DNA from: Bacteroidota bacterium
GTDB lineage: Bacteria > Bacteroidota > Bacteroidia > CAIKAF01
Direction of reading: 5' to 3'
Length of the DNA: 64,000 nucleotides
NCBI GenBank assembly: GCA_023432985.1
Contig: JAEZEQ010000034.1
Span: forward strand, 11,220 to 75,219
The notes beneath the pieces are model-generated. The model saw nothing but the letters and a program-made list of their open reading frames with translations. It was not told where the DNA came from and did no database searches. Position 1 is the first letter of the stretch, and every line of letters starts with the position of its first letter. Below, in pieces: positions 18,321 to 27,658 of this stretch. The translations under genes were made by a program, and so were the position numbers.

Positions 18321-18443
18321 AACACTTTAGAAATTTTATACAATGTTAGTAATTAATACCCATTCTTCTTCGATTCGGGCTAAATTTCTGCTATTTGCGC
18401 TGCTAAACCTTTTTTACATTCCATTTTTCGTATATAAAAGAAG

Positions 18444-18472
18444 TAAATTTGCATCCTTTTCTTGTATATTTG
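18444..18472 (+). promoter_or_regulatory. Two tandem -7 elements before the RidA gene
   Basis: TAAATTTG (18444-18451) and TATATTTG (18465-18472) both match TAnnTTTG. The second ends only 4 nt before the ATG at 18477, which would give a leaderless mRNA; the first would give a leader of about 20 nt. Confidence 0.45.
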
Positions 18473-18476
18473 TGGA

Positions 18477-18890
18477 ATGAGTACAAGTATACATGCCAGT
18501 AAAGCTCCGGAGCCGGTAGGCCATTATCCGCACGCCAAAAAAGTGGGTAATTTATTGTTTTTATCGGGTGTTGGTCCCCGCGAAAGAGGCAGCAAGAAAA
18601 TTCCGGGGGTGGAATTGGATACGGCCGGAAATATAATCTCCTACGATATAGCCGTTCAATGCCGCAGCGTTTTCGAAAATGTTCGTTCTATAGTAGAGGA
18701 ATCAGGTAGTTCCTGGGAAAATATTGTGGATGTTACCGTATTTCTTACCAATATGAAAGATGATTTTGCTATCTATAATAAGCTTTGGGCCGAATATTTT
18801 TCCGATAATCCGCCCTGTCGAACAACTATAGAAATTAAATCATTACCAACGCCTATTGCGATCGAATTAAAAGTTATTGCTACGATATGA
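18477..18890 (+). CDS. RidA-family protein, 2-aminomuconate deaminase-like
   Basis: 137 aa from ATG 18477; a TTG 15 bp upstream is less likely. PVGHYPHAKKVGNLLFLSG, VFENVRSIVEESG, VDVTVFLTNM and PCRTTIEI are RidA-fold motifs; the conserved Arg of PCRT contacts imine or carboxylate substrates. The insert GPRERGSKKIPGVELD resembles 2-aminomuconate deaminases rather than plain RidA. No other kynurenine-pathway gene is in the window, so the substrate is open. It overlaps the rhodanese gene by 4 bp. Confidence 0.82.
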   Translation: MSTSIHASKAPEPVGHYPHAKKVGNLLFLSGVGPRERGSKKIPGVELDTAGNIISYDIAVQCRSVFENVRSIVEESGSSWENIVDVTVFLTNMKDDFAIYNKLWAEYFSDNPPCRTTIEIKSLPTPIAIELKVIATI

Positions 18891-19264
18891 AAAGTCTGAT
18901 TTTTTCCGTTTTTATCTTGTTTGGAGCCTCTGTTTCTTTTGCTCAGAAGAATGTCTCCGCTTCCGATTTTCAATCTTATTTACAAAAAGAAAAGAGCGAA
19001 CTTCTTGTCGATGTACGTCAAAAATGGGAATTCGAACAAGGCTATATTGAAGAAGCAAAAAATATTGATTTCTTATCCGATGATTTTTTAAATGCTTTTC
19101 AGGATATTCCGAAAAACACGCCCATTTTTGTTTACTGTGCTTCAGGGGGCAGAAGTGGGGAAGCGGCACAATTGCTTCATAAATCCGGATTTTTGCATGT
19201 ATATAATTTGACCGGAGGCATTCGGGCATGGAGCCAACAGGGTTTAGGCATTAAAAAGCCCTAA
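18887..19264 (+). CDS. Secreted rhodanese-like protein
   Basis: 125 aa. A signal peptide ends near residue 19 (SFAQ), followed by a single rhodanese domain with catalytic Cys84 in the loop CASGGRS. Single-domain periplasmic rhodaneses transfer sulfane sulfur or serve redox roles; the acceptor is unknown. It is coupled to the RidA gene by a 4-bp overlap, and its end overlaps the end of the convergent Smr gene by 4 bp. Confidence 0.88.
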   Translation: MKSLIFSVFILFGASVSFAQKNVSASDFQSYLQKEKSELLVDVRQKWEFEQGYIEEAKNIDFLSDDFLNAFQDIPKNTPIFVYCASGGRSGEAAQLLHKSGFLHVYNLTGGIRAWSQQGLGIKKP

Positions 19265-20052
19265 TATCTGATTTCGACCAAAGTGGCACCATTGCCATAT
19301 CTTTTTCTGTCGGCATCCGTAAAATAAGTCTGCGGATATGCAGCCAGAATGGAACGAATTTCGGCGCGTAAAATACCTTCTCCTACACCGTGAATGACCA
19401 CAAATTTACGCTGCTTTCCGGCAATAAATTCCTCGAGTTTTATGTGGAATAAGCGCAATTGATATTGCAGTCTCTCATCCACGTTTAAGCGTAAAAATTC
19501 GGCTTTTTGATCGTCGATATGCAGGTCTATTTCGGGTATGTACTCCCGTTTTGCAGACATTTTTTTCTTGTTTTCGGGCTTTAAATCAACAGCCTTAATG
19601 GGAATTTGAGCCGGAATAGGTGAGCCGGATTTCTCTTTTTTTATGGTTTTTTTATTCGGATTTTGCCATGTGTCTAAATCCAAATTCCTTTTTTCTTCTT
19701 CATATTTCGAAGCAATTAAATCGCTTGCTTTCTTGGCTTGAAGCTCGGCGGCCAAATCTTTTGCTTTCGTTTTTTCCTTTTTTATTTTGGGCTTACCGGT
19801 TTGACTCCAATCGGGTTCTGAGGATTGGACCTGGGTCTCGATTTTCCTGACAGGCGCTTGATCGCTCTCTTTTCTGAAAACAGGAAGAGAGGCGAAAGGA
19901 TTGAATAAAGGCACAATTTCTTTTTTATGCACTTTCATTTCAATGCCTTCATCGGCAAGAAGTAGATAAAAGCCATTGGGGAGTATCTCTAATATAAGCC
20001 CTCCGCCTTCAAAGTCGGTGAATTTTACCTTTTGCCCTTTTTTGAAACTCAT
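19261..20052 (-). CDS. DUF2027/Smr domain protein
   Basis: 263 aa. The N-terminus (FKKGQKVKFTDFEGGGLI) is a small beta-barrel of the DUF2027 type, the middle is a charged low-complexity linker rich in K, E and A, and the C-terminus is a Smr domain with IPEIDLHID near 170 and VVIHGVGEGILRAEI near 218. Smr domains of the MutS2 type have endonuclease activity on nucleic acids, in some cases on mRNA of stalled ribosomes. It overlaps the upstream phosphohexomutase gene by 4 bp. Confidence 0.85.
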   Translation of the reverse strand: MSFKKGQKVKFTDFEGGGLILEILPNGFYLLLADEGIEMKVHKKEIVPLFNPFASLPVFRKESDQAPVRKIETQVQSSEPDWSQTGKPKIKKEKTKAKDLAAELQAKKASDLIASKYEEEKRNLDLDTWQNPNKKTIKKEKSGSPIPAQIPIKAVDLKPENKKKMSAKREYIPEIDLHIDDQKAEFLRLNVDERLQYQLRLFHIKLEEFIAGKQRKFVVIHGVGEGILRAEIRSILAAYPQTYFTDADRKRYGNGATLVEIRY

Positions 20053-21449
20053 AAGGCCATAACGTCGTTAACGGCGGCATCCAAAAATTTCTTCAATTCG
20101 GCCTCATTGGCTGCTTCTGCATAAACTCGCACCACCGGCTCTGTACCCGAAGCTCTGATCATAAGCCAATTCCCATTTTCGAAATGGTATTTGAATCCGT
20201 CCACAGTCTCTTTTCTTTGAATATGCATTCCGGCTATATGTTCTATTTTATCGGTTTTACAGGCTTCCAGTATGCGTTGTTTTTGCTCTTCGCTCAAGTG
20301 TAAATCGGCACGATCGTATGCAAATGAACCGGTAATTTCATATACTTCTTTGATGAGCTCTTCCAGGGATTTACCGCTTTTGGCCATAAATTCCCAGATT
20401 ATTAATCCCATCCATATCCCGTCTCTTTCCGGTATATGTCCCTTTACAGCTATACCGCCACTCTCTTCACCACCCAATAAAATATCTTCATGAAGAAAAT
20501 AGCCGGCTATATATTTAAACCCGATTTTTACGGTTTCTTGTTCCAAGCCGTAATGCGCGCACATTTTCTTAATTTTATCGGTTACCGAAAAGGCAGTAAT
20601 TACTTTCCCTTTATAGGCTTTGTACTTCACCAAATAATGAATCAAAAGCAAGATTATATGGTGTGAGTCAACAAAATTTCCTTTGGAATCGAATAAGCCG
20701 ATTCGGTCTGCATCTCCATCCGTTGCAAGTCCGCATGCCATATTTCCATGCCTGCGTATATGTTGTTGAAAGGCCTTTAAATTTTTCAGAATGGGTTCGG
20801 GTGCTATTCCCTCAAAACCCGGATTTAGGGTGCAATGTAAACGTTCGATTTCCGGAAAGAGTGTATTCATTACCCCTTGTCCCGCTCCGTACATAGCATC
20901 ATATCCGAATAATAATCCCGAATTTTTAATGGCATCGAGGTCGAAATTTGCTTTGATTTTGTCTATATATAATTGTTCGAAATCTTCTTTTTTGCAAAGA
21001 GGATGATTCTGTAAATCTATTAGCGCAATATCATCAATGCTGTCGGGAATCAGGGCTTCAATAGCCTCCAATTCGTCGGGCAATACCGGTCCGCCATAGG
21101 CTCCTTTCAATTTATATCCGTTATAAGAAGGCGGATTATGACTGGCGGTAATGATAACGCCCATAGAGGCTTTATGTTCAAGCGTAGCAAGAGAAATCAT
21201 AGGGGTAGACACAAAGTTCTCGGCATATAAAACCCTAAAGCCTTGCGAGGCAAAAACGGAGGCGGCTTGTTGCATAAAAAGTGCACCGCCAAAACGGCAA
21301 TCGTGCCCAATAACTATAGTTCCGGCTTTGCCTTCTTTCTGTTTTAGATACAAAGCAACGCCCATAGAAATACGAGCTACATTTACTGTGGTAAACTCTT
21401 TGGCAATAATAGCTCTCCAACCGTCGGTTCCAAATTTAATTTTATGCAT
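20049..21449 (-). CDS. Phosphoglucomutase/phosphomannomutase
   Basis: 466 aa from ATG 21449 (MHKIKFGTDGWRAI); the longer frame adds 17 unlikely residues. The phosphoserine loop ITASHNPPSYNGYK, the metal loop ATDGDADR and the C-terminal phosphate-binding RASGTEPVVRVYAEA are all present. It interconverts hexose 1- and 6-phosphates for polysaccharide and nucleotide-sugar synthesis. Which sugar is preferred cannot be read from the sequence. A -7-like element (TACATTCG, 7 of 8) precedes it on the minus strand. Confidence 0.93.
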   Translation of the reverse strand: MHKIKFGTDGWRAIIAKEFTTVNVARISMGVALYLKQKEGKAGTIVIGHDCRFGGALFMQQAASVFASQGFRVLYAENFVSTPMISLATLEHKASMGVIITASHNPPSYNGYKLKGAYGGPVLPDELEAIEALIPDSIDDIALIDLQNHPLCKKEDFEQLYIDKIKANFDLDAIKNSGLLFGYDAMYGAGQGVMNTLFPEIERLHCTLNPGFEGIAPEPILKNLKAFQQHIRRHGNMACGLATDGDADRIGLFDSKGNFVDSHHIILLLIHYLVKYKAYKGKVITAFSVTDKIKKMCAHYGLEQETVKIGFKYIAGYFLHEDILLGGEESGGIAVKGHIPERDGIWMGLIIWEFMAKSGKSLEELIKEVYEITGSFAYDRADLHLSEEQKQRILEACKTDKIEHIAGMHIQRKETVDGFKYHFENGNWLMIRASGTEPVVRVYAEAANEAELKKFLDAAVNDVMAL

Positions 21450-21520
21450 GCACTTGAAAATTTTGATTGCGAATGTACGATATTTGCAAGGAATAAACAT
21501 ATATCAAGCCCTATTTTCAA

Positions 21521-22171
21521 ATGATTTATATCAATATACATACGCATTTTAAACCCGAATCGGATGATATTTGGGTTATACGAAATGCATATTTGAAAAG
21601 TGTGGGAAAAAGCGCTATCCCATATGCCGTTTCGAATGGTTTACACCCGTGGTTTATTGAGAAATATCCCCATTTTCATGCGCAGGAATTGGAGCAAATT
21701 CTGCGCAATAATGCGGCCGTTGCTGTGGGCGAATGCGGGCTGGATCGCATAAAAGGACCGGATAAACTTTTGCAAGAAAAGGTGTTTATGCAACATTTGT
21801 ATGTGGCAGAGAAAATGAAATTGCCTCTGATCATACATTGTGTGCGCATGTATGATGCCTTGTATGACTTGGTCCGAAATACGCAGAGCAGGCTTATTCT
21901 TCACGGATATTCCGCATCTCTTGTGCAAACTCAAAGAATGTTGAATGTGCCGCATCTGTATTTTTCGATAGGTATCCGCGAATGGAAACGCATGGGGCTG
22001 GAACAAAAGAAAGCCTTGCCCATTGAAAGATTGTTTTTGGAAAATGACGGAATACGCATGGATTTTAAAGCCTTATATGCCGATTGTGCTGCTTTTTATG
22101 GCTATAGCTTAGAAAAATTTGCCGAACAATTGTTTCGAAATGCGTCCATTATCGATTGGAAAAGGAAATAG
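21521..22171 (+). CDS. TatD-family metal-dependent hydrolase
   Basis: 216 aa. NIHTHF at residues 5-10 supplies the HxH metal ligands, followed by AVGECGLDRIKG near 67, LIIHCVRMYD near 104 and LILHGYSAS near 125. It is shorter than E. coli TatD and the C-terminal Asp motif is altered (ENDGIR), but the fold is clear. TatD proteins are usually 3'-5' DNA exonucleases or DNases; here the family assignment is secure and the activity is inferred. Confidence 0.85.
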   Translation: MIYINIHTHFKPESDDIWVIRNAYLKSVGKSAIPYAVSNGLHPWFIEKYPHFHAQELEQILRNNAAVAVGECGLDRIKGPDKLLQEKVFMQHLYVAEKMKLPLIIHCVRMYDALYDLVRNTQSRLILHGYSASLVQTQRMLNVPHLYFSIGIREWKRMGLEQKKALPIERLFLENDGIRMDFKALYADCAAFYGYSLEKFAEQLFRNASIIDWKRK

Positions 22172-22216
22172 ATTTGGAAAACAGAAATTGGGACTTATTT
22201 TTGCCGAAAAAATGAG

Positions 22217-22942
22217 ATGAGTCAGATTCAACCCTGGATGGGAAGAACCCAACTTTTATTGGGTGAGCATGCATTGGAAAAGCTGATCGACGCACATGTA
22301 ATGGTTGTGGGTTTGGGCGGCGTTGGTGGTATTTGCGCCGAAATGATTGCCCGAGCCGGCGTGGGACGAATGAGCATTGTGGATGCCGATAGCGTCGAAG
22401 AAAGCAATCGCAATCGCCAGATTGTGGCTTTAAAAAGTAATGATGGTCGACTTAAAGCTGAAATTTTAGCCGAACGAATTCGGGATATTAATCCCAATAT
22501 TGAGCTCAATGTTTATCCCGAATATATACGCAATCAGAGAGTGGACGAGTTGTTGGACAGTGCCCGATACGATTATGTGGTGGATTGTATTGACACGCTT
22601 TCGCCTAAAGTGTTTTTGATTAAAGGATGTGTAGACAGAAATATTCCCATTGTCAGCAGTATGGGAGCAGGCGGGAAAGTAGATCCGGCCTTGGTTCAAT
22701 CGGTAGATGTTTCCGAAACCTATAATTGTCAGTTGGCTTTTTATGTGCGTAAACGACTGCGTCGTATGGGCATCCATAAAGGGGTGAAGGTAATTTGGTC
22801 TCCCGAAGAAATCGATGCATCGAGAGTAGTTGTTGTGGATTCAGGTCCTAAAAAATCTATTATCGGAACCATGAGTTATATCCCCGCTACCTTTGGCATA
22901 CATGCCGCAAGCGTAGTGATTCGAGATTTATATATGCGATAA
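22217..22942 (+). CDS. tcdA: tRNA threonylcarbamoyladenosine dehydratase
   Basis: 241 aa ThiF/E1-like protein. GLGGVGG nucleotide motif at 32-38, then DADSVEESNRNRQ at about 55-67 as in TcdA/CsdL, and CIDTLSPKVFLI near 124. It should use ATP to cyclise the N6-threonylcarbamoyl group of tRNA A37 to ct6A. It follows the TatD gene by 45 bp and ends in a strong bidirectional terminator. Confidence 0.93.
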   Translation: MSQIQPWMGRTQLLLGEHALEKLIDAHVMVVGLGGVGGICAEMIARAGVGRMSIVDADSVEESNRNRQIVALKSNDGRLKAEILAERIRDINPNIELNVYPEYIRNQRVDELLDSARYDYVVDCIDTLSPKVFLIKGCVDRNIPIVSSMGAGGKVDPALVQSVDVSETYNCQLAFYVRKRLRRMGIHKGVKVIWSPEEIDASRVVVVDSGPKKSIIGTMSYIPATFGIHAASVVIRDLYMR

Positions 22943-22973
22943 AAAAAAGAGTAGTGAAAACTACTCTTTTTTT
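22942..22973. terminator. Bidirectional terminator between tcdA and a secreted protein gene
   Basis: Perfect stem AAAAAAAGAGTAGT / ACTACTCTTTTTTT with loop GAAA. A and T tracts on both sides serve the convergent genes on both strands. Confidence 0.9.
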
Positions 22974-23000
22974 ATATGCGTTATGAAATGAGACTATGTA

Positions 23001-23423
23001 TTAGTTTACAATCAAGTTTACAAATTCCATTTTGCTCAAATCCGGATTGTAGTTTTTTTCGTTTTCGTAACGAATAAATACTTTTAATTTGTCATCCAGA
23101 TTGTCGCATGATGCCTCGATAGAAGCATTTGGAGCTATAGTGAATTTTTGATCGTATTCGTTGTTGTTGCATGTAGCACAATTGGTCGTTCCATAATATA
23201 AGCCATAACGGAATGAAACATTTTTTACTGTGCCTGTTGTGTTTTCGATTTTTAATAAATTGTTTTTCATTTGTACACCACTGAAATCGATTGTACAAAC
23301 GGCTTCTTTAGCATAAATATTAATGCCGTTTTTAGATTGAACTAATTTCCAGTCGCCATTGCTTTGTGCAAATACTCCGGCCGATAAAAGTAGAAATGAA
23401 ATTGTAGTTAATATTGTTTTCAT
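23001..23423 (-). CDS. Small secreted protein of unknown function
   Basis: 140 aa. Signal peptide MKTILTTISFLLLSAGVFAQ, then a beta-rich domain with three cysteines in TNCATC and ASCDN plus one near residue 43 (AVCTID). The body SKNGINIYAKEAVC suggests a small immunoglobulin-like or lipid-binding fold, but I do not recognise a family. It is a single gene with its own -7 element (TATCTTTG, 23438-23445) and a shared terminator. Confidence 0.7.
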   Translation of the reverse strand: MKTILTTISFLLLSAGVFAQSNGDWKLVQSKNGINIYAKEAVCTIDFSGVQMKNNLLKIENTTGTVKNVSFRYGLYYGTTNCATCNNNEYDQKFTIAPNASIEASCDNLDDKLKVFIRYENEKNYNPDLSKMEFVNLIVN

Positions 23424-23437
23424 GCTTATTTTTTTTT

Positions 23438-23445
23438 CAAAGATA
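23438..23445 (-). promoter_or_regulatory. -7 element upstream of the 140-aa secreted protein
   Basis: Minus-strand TATCTTTG is an exact TAnnTTTG match, 14 nt before the ATG at 23423. Confidence 0.5.
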
Positions 23446-23582
23446 CAAATTAAATTAACATTTTTTCAGATTTAACGAATTTAATGGCAAATTGGTTACA
23501 TTTTTTTTAATCTGCAAATTTCTGTTGTTTAATTAGGCATAAATTAACGTAGGAAAATATTGGGAAATGGTCAAAGTAATTC

Positions 23583-23590
23583 TATTTTTG
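23583..23590 (+). promoter_or_regulatory. -7 element upstream of the DoxX-like gene
   Basis: TATTTTTG, an exact TAnnTTTG match with a TTG 20 nt upstream, 16 nt before the ATG at 23607. Confidence 0.5.
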
Positions 23591-23606
23591 GGCAAACAGA
23601 AATGCT

Positions 23607-25127
23607 ATGAGGAAATTTTTAGTTCTATTCCGTATTTTAGTAGGAACGATATTTATAATATCCGGATTAATAAAGGCAAATGATCCGGTGGGATTCAGTT
23701 ATAAATTGGAAGAATACTTCACGGTATTCAAGAGCATGGACAGTGTGGCGCATACTCAAAAAGAAATGCGTTCTCTGACGAGCGAAGAAGTAGATGCCAT
23801 TTTTGCGGGCACTTCGTCCATAGTACCTGTTGACTTTTCGGGACAGCAAATTGATTTGACAGCAGAAGATGCACGCGATGCATTTATGTATGTGGAAGAA
23901 GAAATCAGCACCTATAATATGGTAGAACGCCAGTCACTGTGGAATAGCTTCTGTAATCTTATGTTTGAATATGCCTTATGGCTGAGTATTTTTGTTTGCA
24001 TTATAGAAATATTACTCGGATTGGCCGTAATAGCCGGAGTCTTTACCCGGGCAAGTGGAATTCTGCTTTTTGGAATGATACTTTTCTTTTTGGCCCTTAC
24101 CTTCTATTCGGCCTATTTCAATAAGGTGACCGATTGTGGTTGCTTTGGAGATGCCTTACCGCTAACTCCATGGCAAAGTTTTTATAAAGATGTGATATTA
24201 TTGATTCTTATTTTACCCCTTACCATATTTCCTGCGCATTGGAAAGGGAATGTATTCGATATGAACGAAAAATTGGTTGCCGCCGGTAGTGTATTATTGG
24301 GTATTATTTTATGTACGGTGGTTTTCGATTGGCAATTGCCGGCCATTTTTATCATAATGGCTGTCTTGTTAAGATGGATAGTAGGCATGTTTAATAGCTC
24401 CGGAAAATGGTTGACACCCTTAGCCGTTTTATTACCCACGCTGATGAGTTTGGGTTATTCACTGCATTGTAATTATTACTTGCCCAAAAAAGATTACAGA
24501 CCCTGGGCTATTGGCAATTCTATTCCCGAGAAACTTAAAGGTACACCCGAATATGCCGATATTTATATGATATATAAAAATAAGGAAAGCGGCGCTTTGG
24601 TCGAAAATTTAGCCATAAAAACCGACCTCAACGGAAATGTAATCAATACCTGGGAATGGATGGATAGTACATTCTCGGCTACGCATGAATTTGTGGATCA
24701 GAGAAAGGTCATTATTAAAGAAGGCGAAATTGCACCTATACACGATATGACCCTGAAAAATCCGGTTGATGATAATGATTATTTCGAAAGCTTTGTTTAC
24801 AATCCGGGTTATAAACTGATGGTTGTGACCTACGATTTGAGTAAAACGAACACAGAGGCAATACCCGAATTGAATGCATTGGCCGAACAATGGATGGCCG
24901 AAGGGCATGAGATTATCGGGGCAACCGCAAGCGGAGATGATAAATTGATTCCTTATTTGGCCGATTTTAAAATTCCATATCCATATTATACCAATGATGC
25001 AACGGCATTAAAAACCATTATTCGTTCGAATCCGGGTATAGTTTTATTGCAAGATACCATCATAAAAGGGAAATGGCCATCTACCGATTTGCCTTCAATG
25101 GAAGAATTGAAGAAGAAAATGAAATAA
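23607..25127 (+). CDS. DoxX-type membrane protein fused to a thioredoxin-like domain
   Basis: 506 aa. N-terminal DoxX/MauE-type module with four or more helices and FSAYFNKVTDCGCFGDALPLT-like residues near 168-188, where CGCFG is typical of BT_3928-like proteins. More helices follow up to about 290. The C-terminal part (about 385-500) folds like a thioredoxin/redoxin domain (KLMVVTYDLSKTN, then IPELNALAEQW), but the CxxC position carries no cysteines. The family may handle quinol or disulfide chemistry at the membrane; this copy cannot be a normal dithiol redoxin. Confidence 0.75.
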   Translation: MRKFLVLFRILVGTIFIISGLIKANDPVGFSYKLEEYFTVFKSMDSVAHTQKEMRSLTSEEVDAIFAGTSSIVPVDFSGQQIDLTAEDARDAFMYVEEEISTYNMVERQSLWNSFCNLMFEYALWLSIFVCIIEILLGLAVIAGVFTRASGILLFGMILFFLALTFYSAYFNKVTDCGCFGDALPLTPWQSFYKDVILLILILPLTIFPAHWKGNVFDMNEKLVAAGSVLLGIILCTVVFDWQLPAIFIIMAVLLRWIVGMFNSSGKWLTPLAVLLPTLMSLGYSLHCNYYLPKKDYRPWAIGNSIPEKLKGTPEYADIYMIYKNKESGALVENLAIKTDLNGNVINTWEWMDSTFSATHEFVDQRKVIIKEGEIAPIHDMTLKNPVDDNDYFESFVYNPGYKLMVVTYDLSKTNTEAIPELNALAEQWMAEGHEIIGATASGDDKLIPYLADFKIPYPYYTNDATALKTIIRSNPGIVLLQDTIIKGKWPSTDLPSMEELKKKMK

Positions 25128-25179
25128 AAATCTTGACCTTTTACACCGTATATTAGTTATAAATCAATTGAGAATACAC

Positions 25180-26193
25180 ATGAAAAGATCCGGATTATTT
25201 GTACTCATCACCCTTTGTTTCACCATGCTTGTAAAGGCTCAAGATGTTTATGTTCCTTATGTAATTCAGGAATATCCCGTGCAATTTAAATATTTGCAAG
25301 GGCATCAAATTACCCGGGTTAGTCCCTTCACCTATGTAGTTGAAGAACCCAATACCTTTGCTCAATTTTACATCAAAGGCATGAAGGTTTCAGAAACCTA
25401 TAGTGCAGATAGTCTTCAGGCTTATTTTATGAAGTTATATGAAGGAGAAGATTTGGTTAACCTCCAATTGCGCGAAAAGGGAAGAGGCAGTTTGGGCGAC
25501 TATGAAGCCGATCGTTTGGTCTTGTCTTTTATGGCCGATGATAAAATGTATCTTACTACTGTGTTTTTGGTGTATTTTCATATCAACGATACCTATAACA
25601 GCATTTTGTTTTATTTCGAAATGAATGAGCGAAATGTGATTTCCTACGAAGGCGTGATGGTGAATATGGCTCAAACTCTGGAATGGTTAGAGCTGACTTA
25701 TACGCCTTTTGTGCAGGAGGAATACGGAGTAAAAGCCGAATTGCCCGATTTTTGGAAAAGTCACACCGAAACATTAAACGACAGTACCTATTTTATTTCA
25801 TTACATGACGGACGCGGTCGGATGAATATTACGATTATGCAGGTAAGCGACTCTTGCAATGCCTCCGATATTGCCAAGGCTGCACATAAAGCATTGAAAA
25901 CGGAGCCCGGAATTTATGCGGGGCATAAATTAAAAGTTTCTTCCGATAAGTGGTTTAGCGGAGAGGCCTGCGGACGATGGTTGGGAACTTATGATGTCGT
26001 GAAAGATGGCTATAAGCGAAACCAAACCCTCAATCGTTATTATATTAAGCGTATTGTAGACAATAAACTTATGCTCTATACCATAGATCTACTATGTCCC
26101 AGCTATAATGTTTCCTATTATCAGCCTATATTTGATCGTATGGGGAAAAGCATACAAATACCCGGAAATCCGTTTATTGCTCCGAAGAAGTAA
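25180..26193 (+). CDS. Secreted protein of unknown function
   Basis: 337 aa from ATG 25180 (MKRSGLFVLI), giving a signal peptide that ends at KAQ; the TTG at 25168 adds four residues. The mature part is rich in Y and D and could hold two similar alpha/beta domains (about 30-175 and 180-330), but no motif I know. It lies 52 bp after the DoxX-like gene and probably shares its transcript. Its last 20 bp overlap the convergent glycosyltransferase gene. Confidence 0.65.
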   Translation: MKRSGLFVLITLCFTMLVKAQDVYVPYVIQEYPVQFKYLQGHQITRVSPFTYVVEEPNTFAQFYIKGMKVSETYSADSLQAYFMKLYEGEDLVNLQLREKGRGSLGDYEADRLVLSFMADDKMYLTTVFLVYFHINDTYNSILFYFEMNERNVISYEGVMVNMAQTLEWLELTYTPFVQEEYGVKAELPDFWKSHTETLNDSTYFISLHDGRGRMNITIMQVSDSCNASDIAKAAHKALKTEPGIYAGHKLKVSSDKWFSGEACGRWLGTYDVVKDGYKRNQTLNRYYIKRIVDNKLMLYTIDLLCPSYNVSYYQPIFDRMGKSIQIPGNPFIAPKK

Positions 26194-27658
26194 GCATTTG
26201 AAAATATATTTTGCTTCCTCGTATAAATACCGAATCCGGCCCTAAGCTATAATCCGGAATTCGGATTCCTTTTGCGGAAAAGGCTTTATTATTATCGTCT
26301 TCATCCTCTTCAGAAACCAAAATAGAATGGGGATATTTTTCCAAAAAGTCTGACCCATTCAGAAAATCTTTCCATACCGGAACGCTTTTTATATCGCAAT
26401 TCCAGCTTAATCCCGCTGCCCATGGACCTATAATATAATCGGGTTGAAGCGTTAATGTCATTTTTTCCATTTTTAAATTGGCCTCTTTAATAGAGTAGCT
26501 GCGGTTTTTAAAGAGGTGTATATAAGGAAAAACAAAGGGCAAAAGCACCAATAATGGAATGAGTAGACGATTTTTTCCTTGGGGCAATTGGGTTCGAAAT
26601 AAATACAAGCTCATGGCAAGCAGAGAAGCAAAGGCCCAGACTGTAGACACCACATATCGGGTGGGAGTGAAGCGTATACCAAATTTATGTAACTCTATGG
26701 CTACCCATGCAAAAAGCATGAAAAAGAGCAATATTTTGGGATCTTTCGGTTCGAGTATTTTCAAAATCAAGACCCATATCGAAAAGAGCAGGGTTCCTGA
26801 AAACAGGAGTTTCATGCCTTGATGCAGGAAAGAAGATTGAATATTCAATTTAATTTGCTGAAAGATATATTGCGGTGCAATCCATCTGTTGCTTGTTTGA
26901 TGTTGCATGATGCTGTCGTATGCTTCTTTCATGGGCAGATAAACCAAAAGCAGATAAGCGACAGCTCCTAAAATCATAGGTATAACCGGATAATAAAAGT
27001 TGCGTGAAAATGGGGATATTTTGAAATAGAAAGCATAGATAAGTATCCATATAGCATAGACTGCTAAGAGGTAAAAGAACTGATTTTTGAGGCTAATGCA
27101 GATCCATAAAGCCAATGCGGGCACAAGCCAATGTTTGAGGCCGGCCTGAGTATGCATGGCGGCGCCGTAGAATTCAATCCCCATCCATAAAATTGCTGCA
27201 GAGGCCATAGATTCGGCCATAGAAAAGTGCAGGTATTGGAAACCTACATAATTCATAATTGAAAAAGCGGCGGCTATAAGCGTGAATTTATACAAATCGC
27301 CGGAACGAAAATAGGCCAATGCGATAAAAGCAAAAGTTCCGATAAAAGCCCAAATGCGTGCAATAGGGAGTGAAATGCCAAAAATGGCAAAGCCCCCTCC
27401 CATATAAGTTTGAAAGAGTGGGGCTTTAATAAAATTGTCACATTCCTTAATATCGAGCGTGTGCCCCAATACAAGATTTCGGATTTGGGAAGTATTCAGT
27501 CCCTCGTCTGTAAATGCATCTCTGGATAGGGATAAGTTCGCATCGGGGTCAGCTTCTAAAAAGGGAAAGCTGAGTATAGAAACACTGATGAAAAATAAAA
27601 AAAAGAGGTTCTTTTTACGAAATAAAAAAGACACTATTTTATTCATCTTTTCCGTCAT
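26174..27658 (-). CDS. Polytopic glycosyltransferase (ArnT/GT39-like)
   Basis: 494 aa with about 11-12 hydrophobic helices. After the first helix comes a loop with [20 protein letters not shown] (36-55); acidic residues here match the catalytic first loop of GT-C fold transferases such as ArnT/PMT that use lipid-linked sugars. The C-terminal 100 residues are soluble and extracytoplasmic. Acceptor unknown. The start could also be the ATG at 27646, which is preceded by GGAAAAG; either start lies inside the end of the aminotransferase gene. Confidence 0.75.
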   Translation of the reverse strand: MTEKMNKIVSFLFRKKNLFFLFFISVSILSFPFLEADPDANLSLSRDAFTDEGLNTSQIRNLVLGHTLDIKECDNFIKAPLFQTYMGGGFAIFGISLPIARIWAFIGTFAFIALAYFRSGDLYKFTLIAAAFSIMNYVGFQYLHFSMAESMASAAILWMGIEFYGAAMHTQAGLKHWLVPALALWICISLKNQFFYLLAVYAIWILIYAFYFKISPFSRNFYYPVIPMILGAVAYLLLVYLPMKEAYDSIMQHQTSNRWIAPQYIFQQIKLNIQSSFLHQGMKLLFSGTLLFSIWVLILKILEPKDPKILLFFMLFAWVAIELHKFGIRFTPTRYVVSTVWAFASLLAMSLYLFRTQLPQGKNRLLIPLLVLLPFVFPYIHLFKNRSYSIKEANLKMEKMTLTLQPDYIIGPWAAGLSWNCDIKSVPVWKDFLNGSDFLEKYPHSILVSEEDEDDNNKAFSAKGIRIPDYSLGPDSVFIRGSKIYFQMLTSSEQ

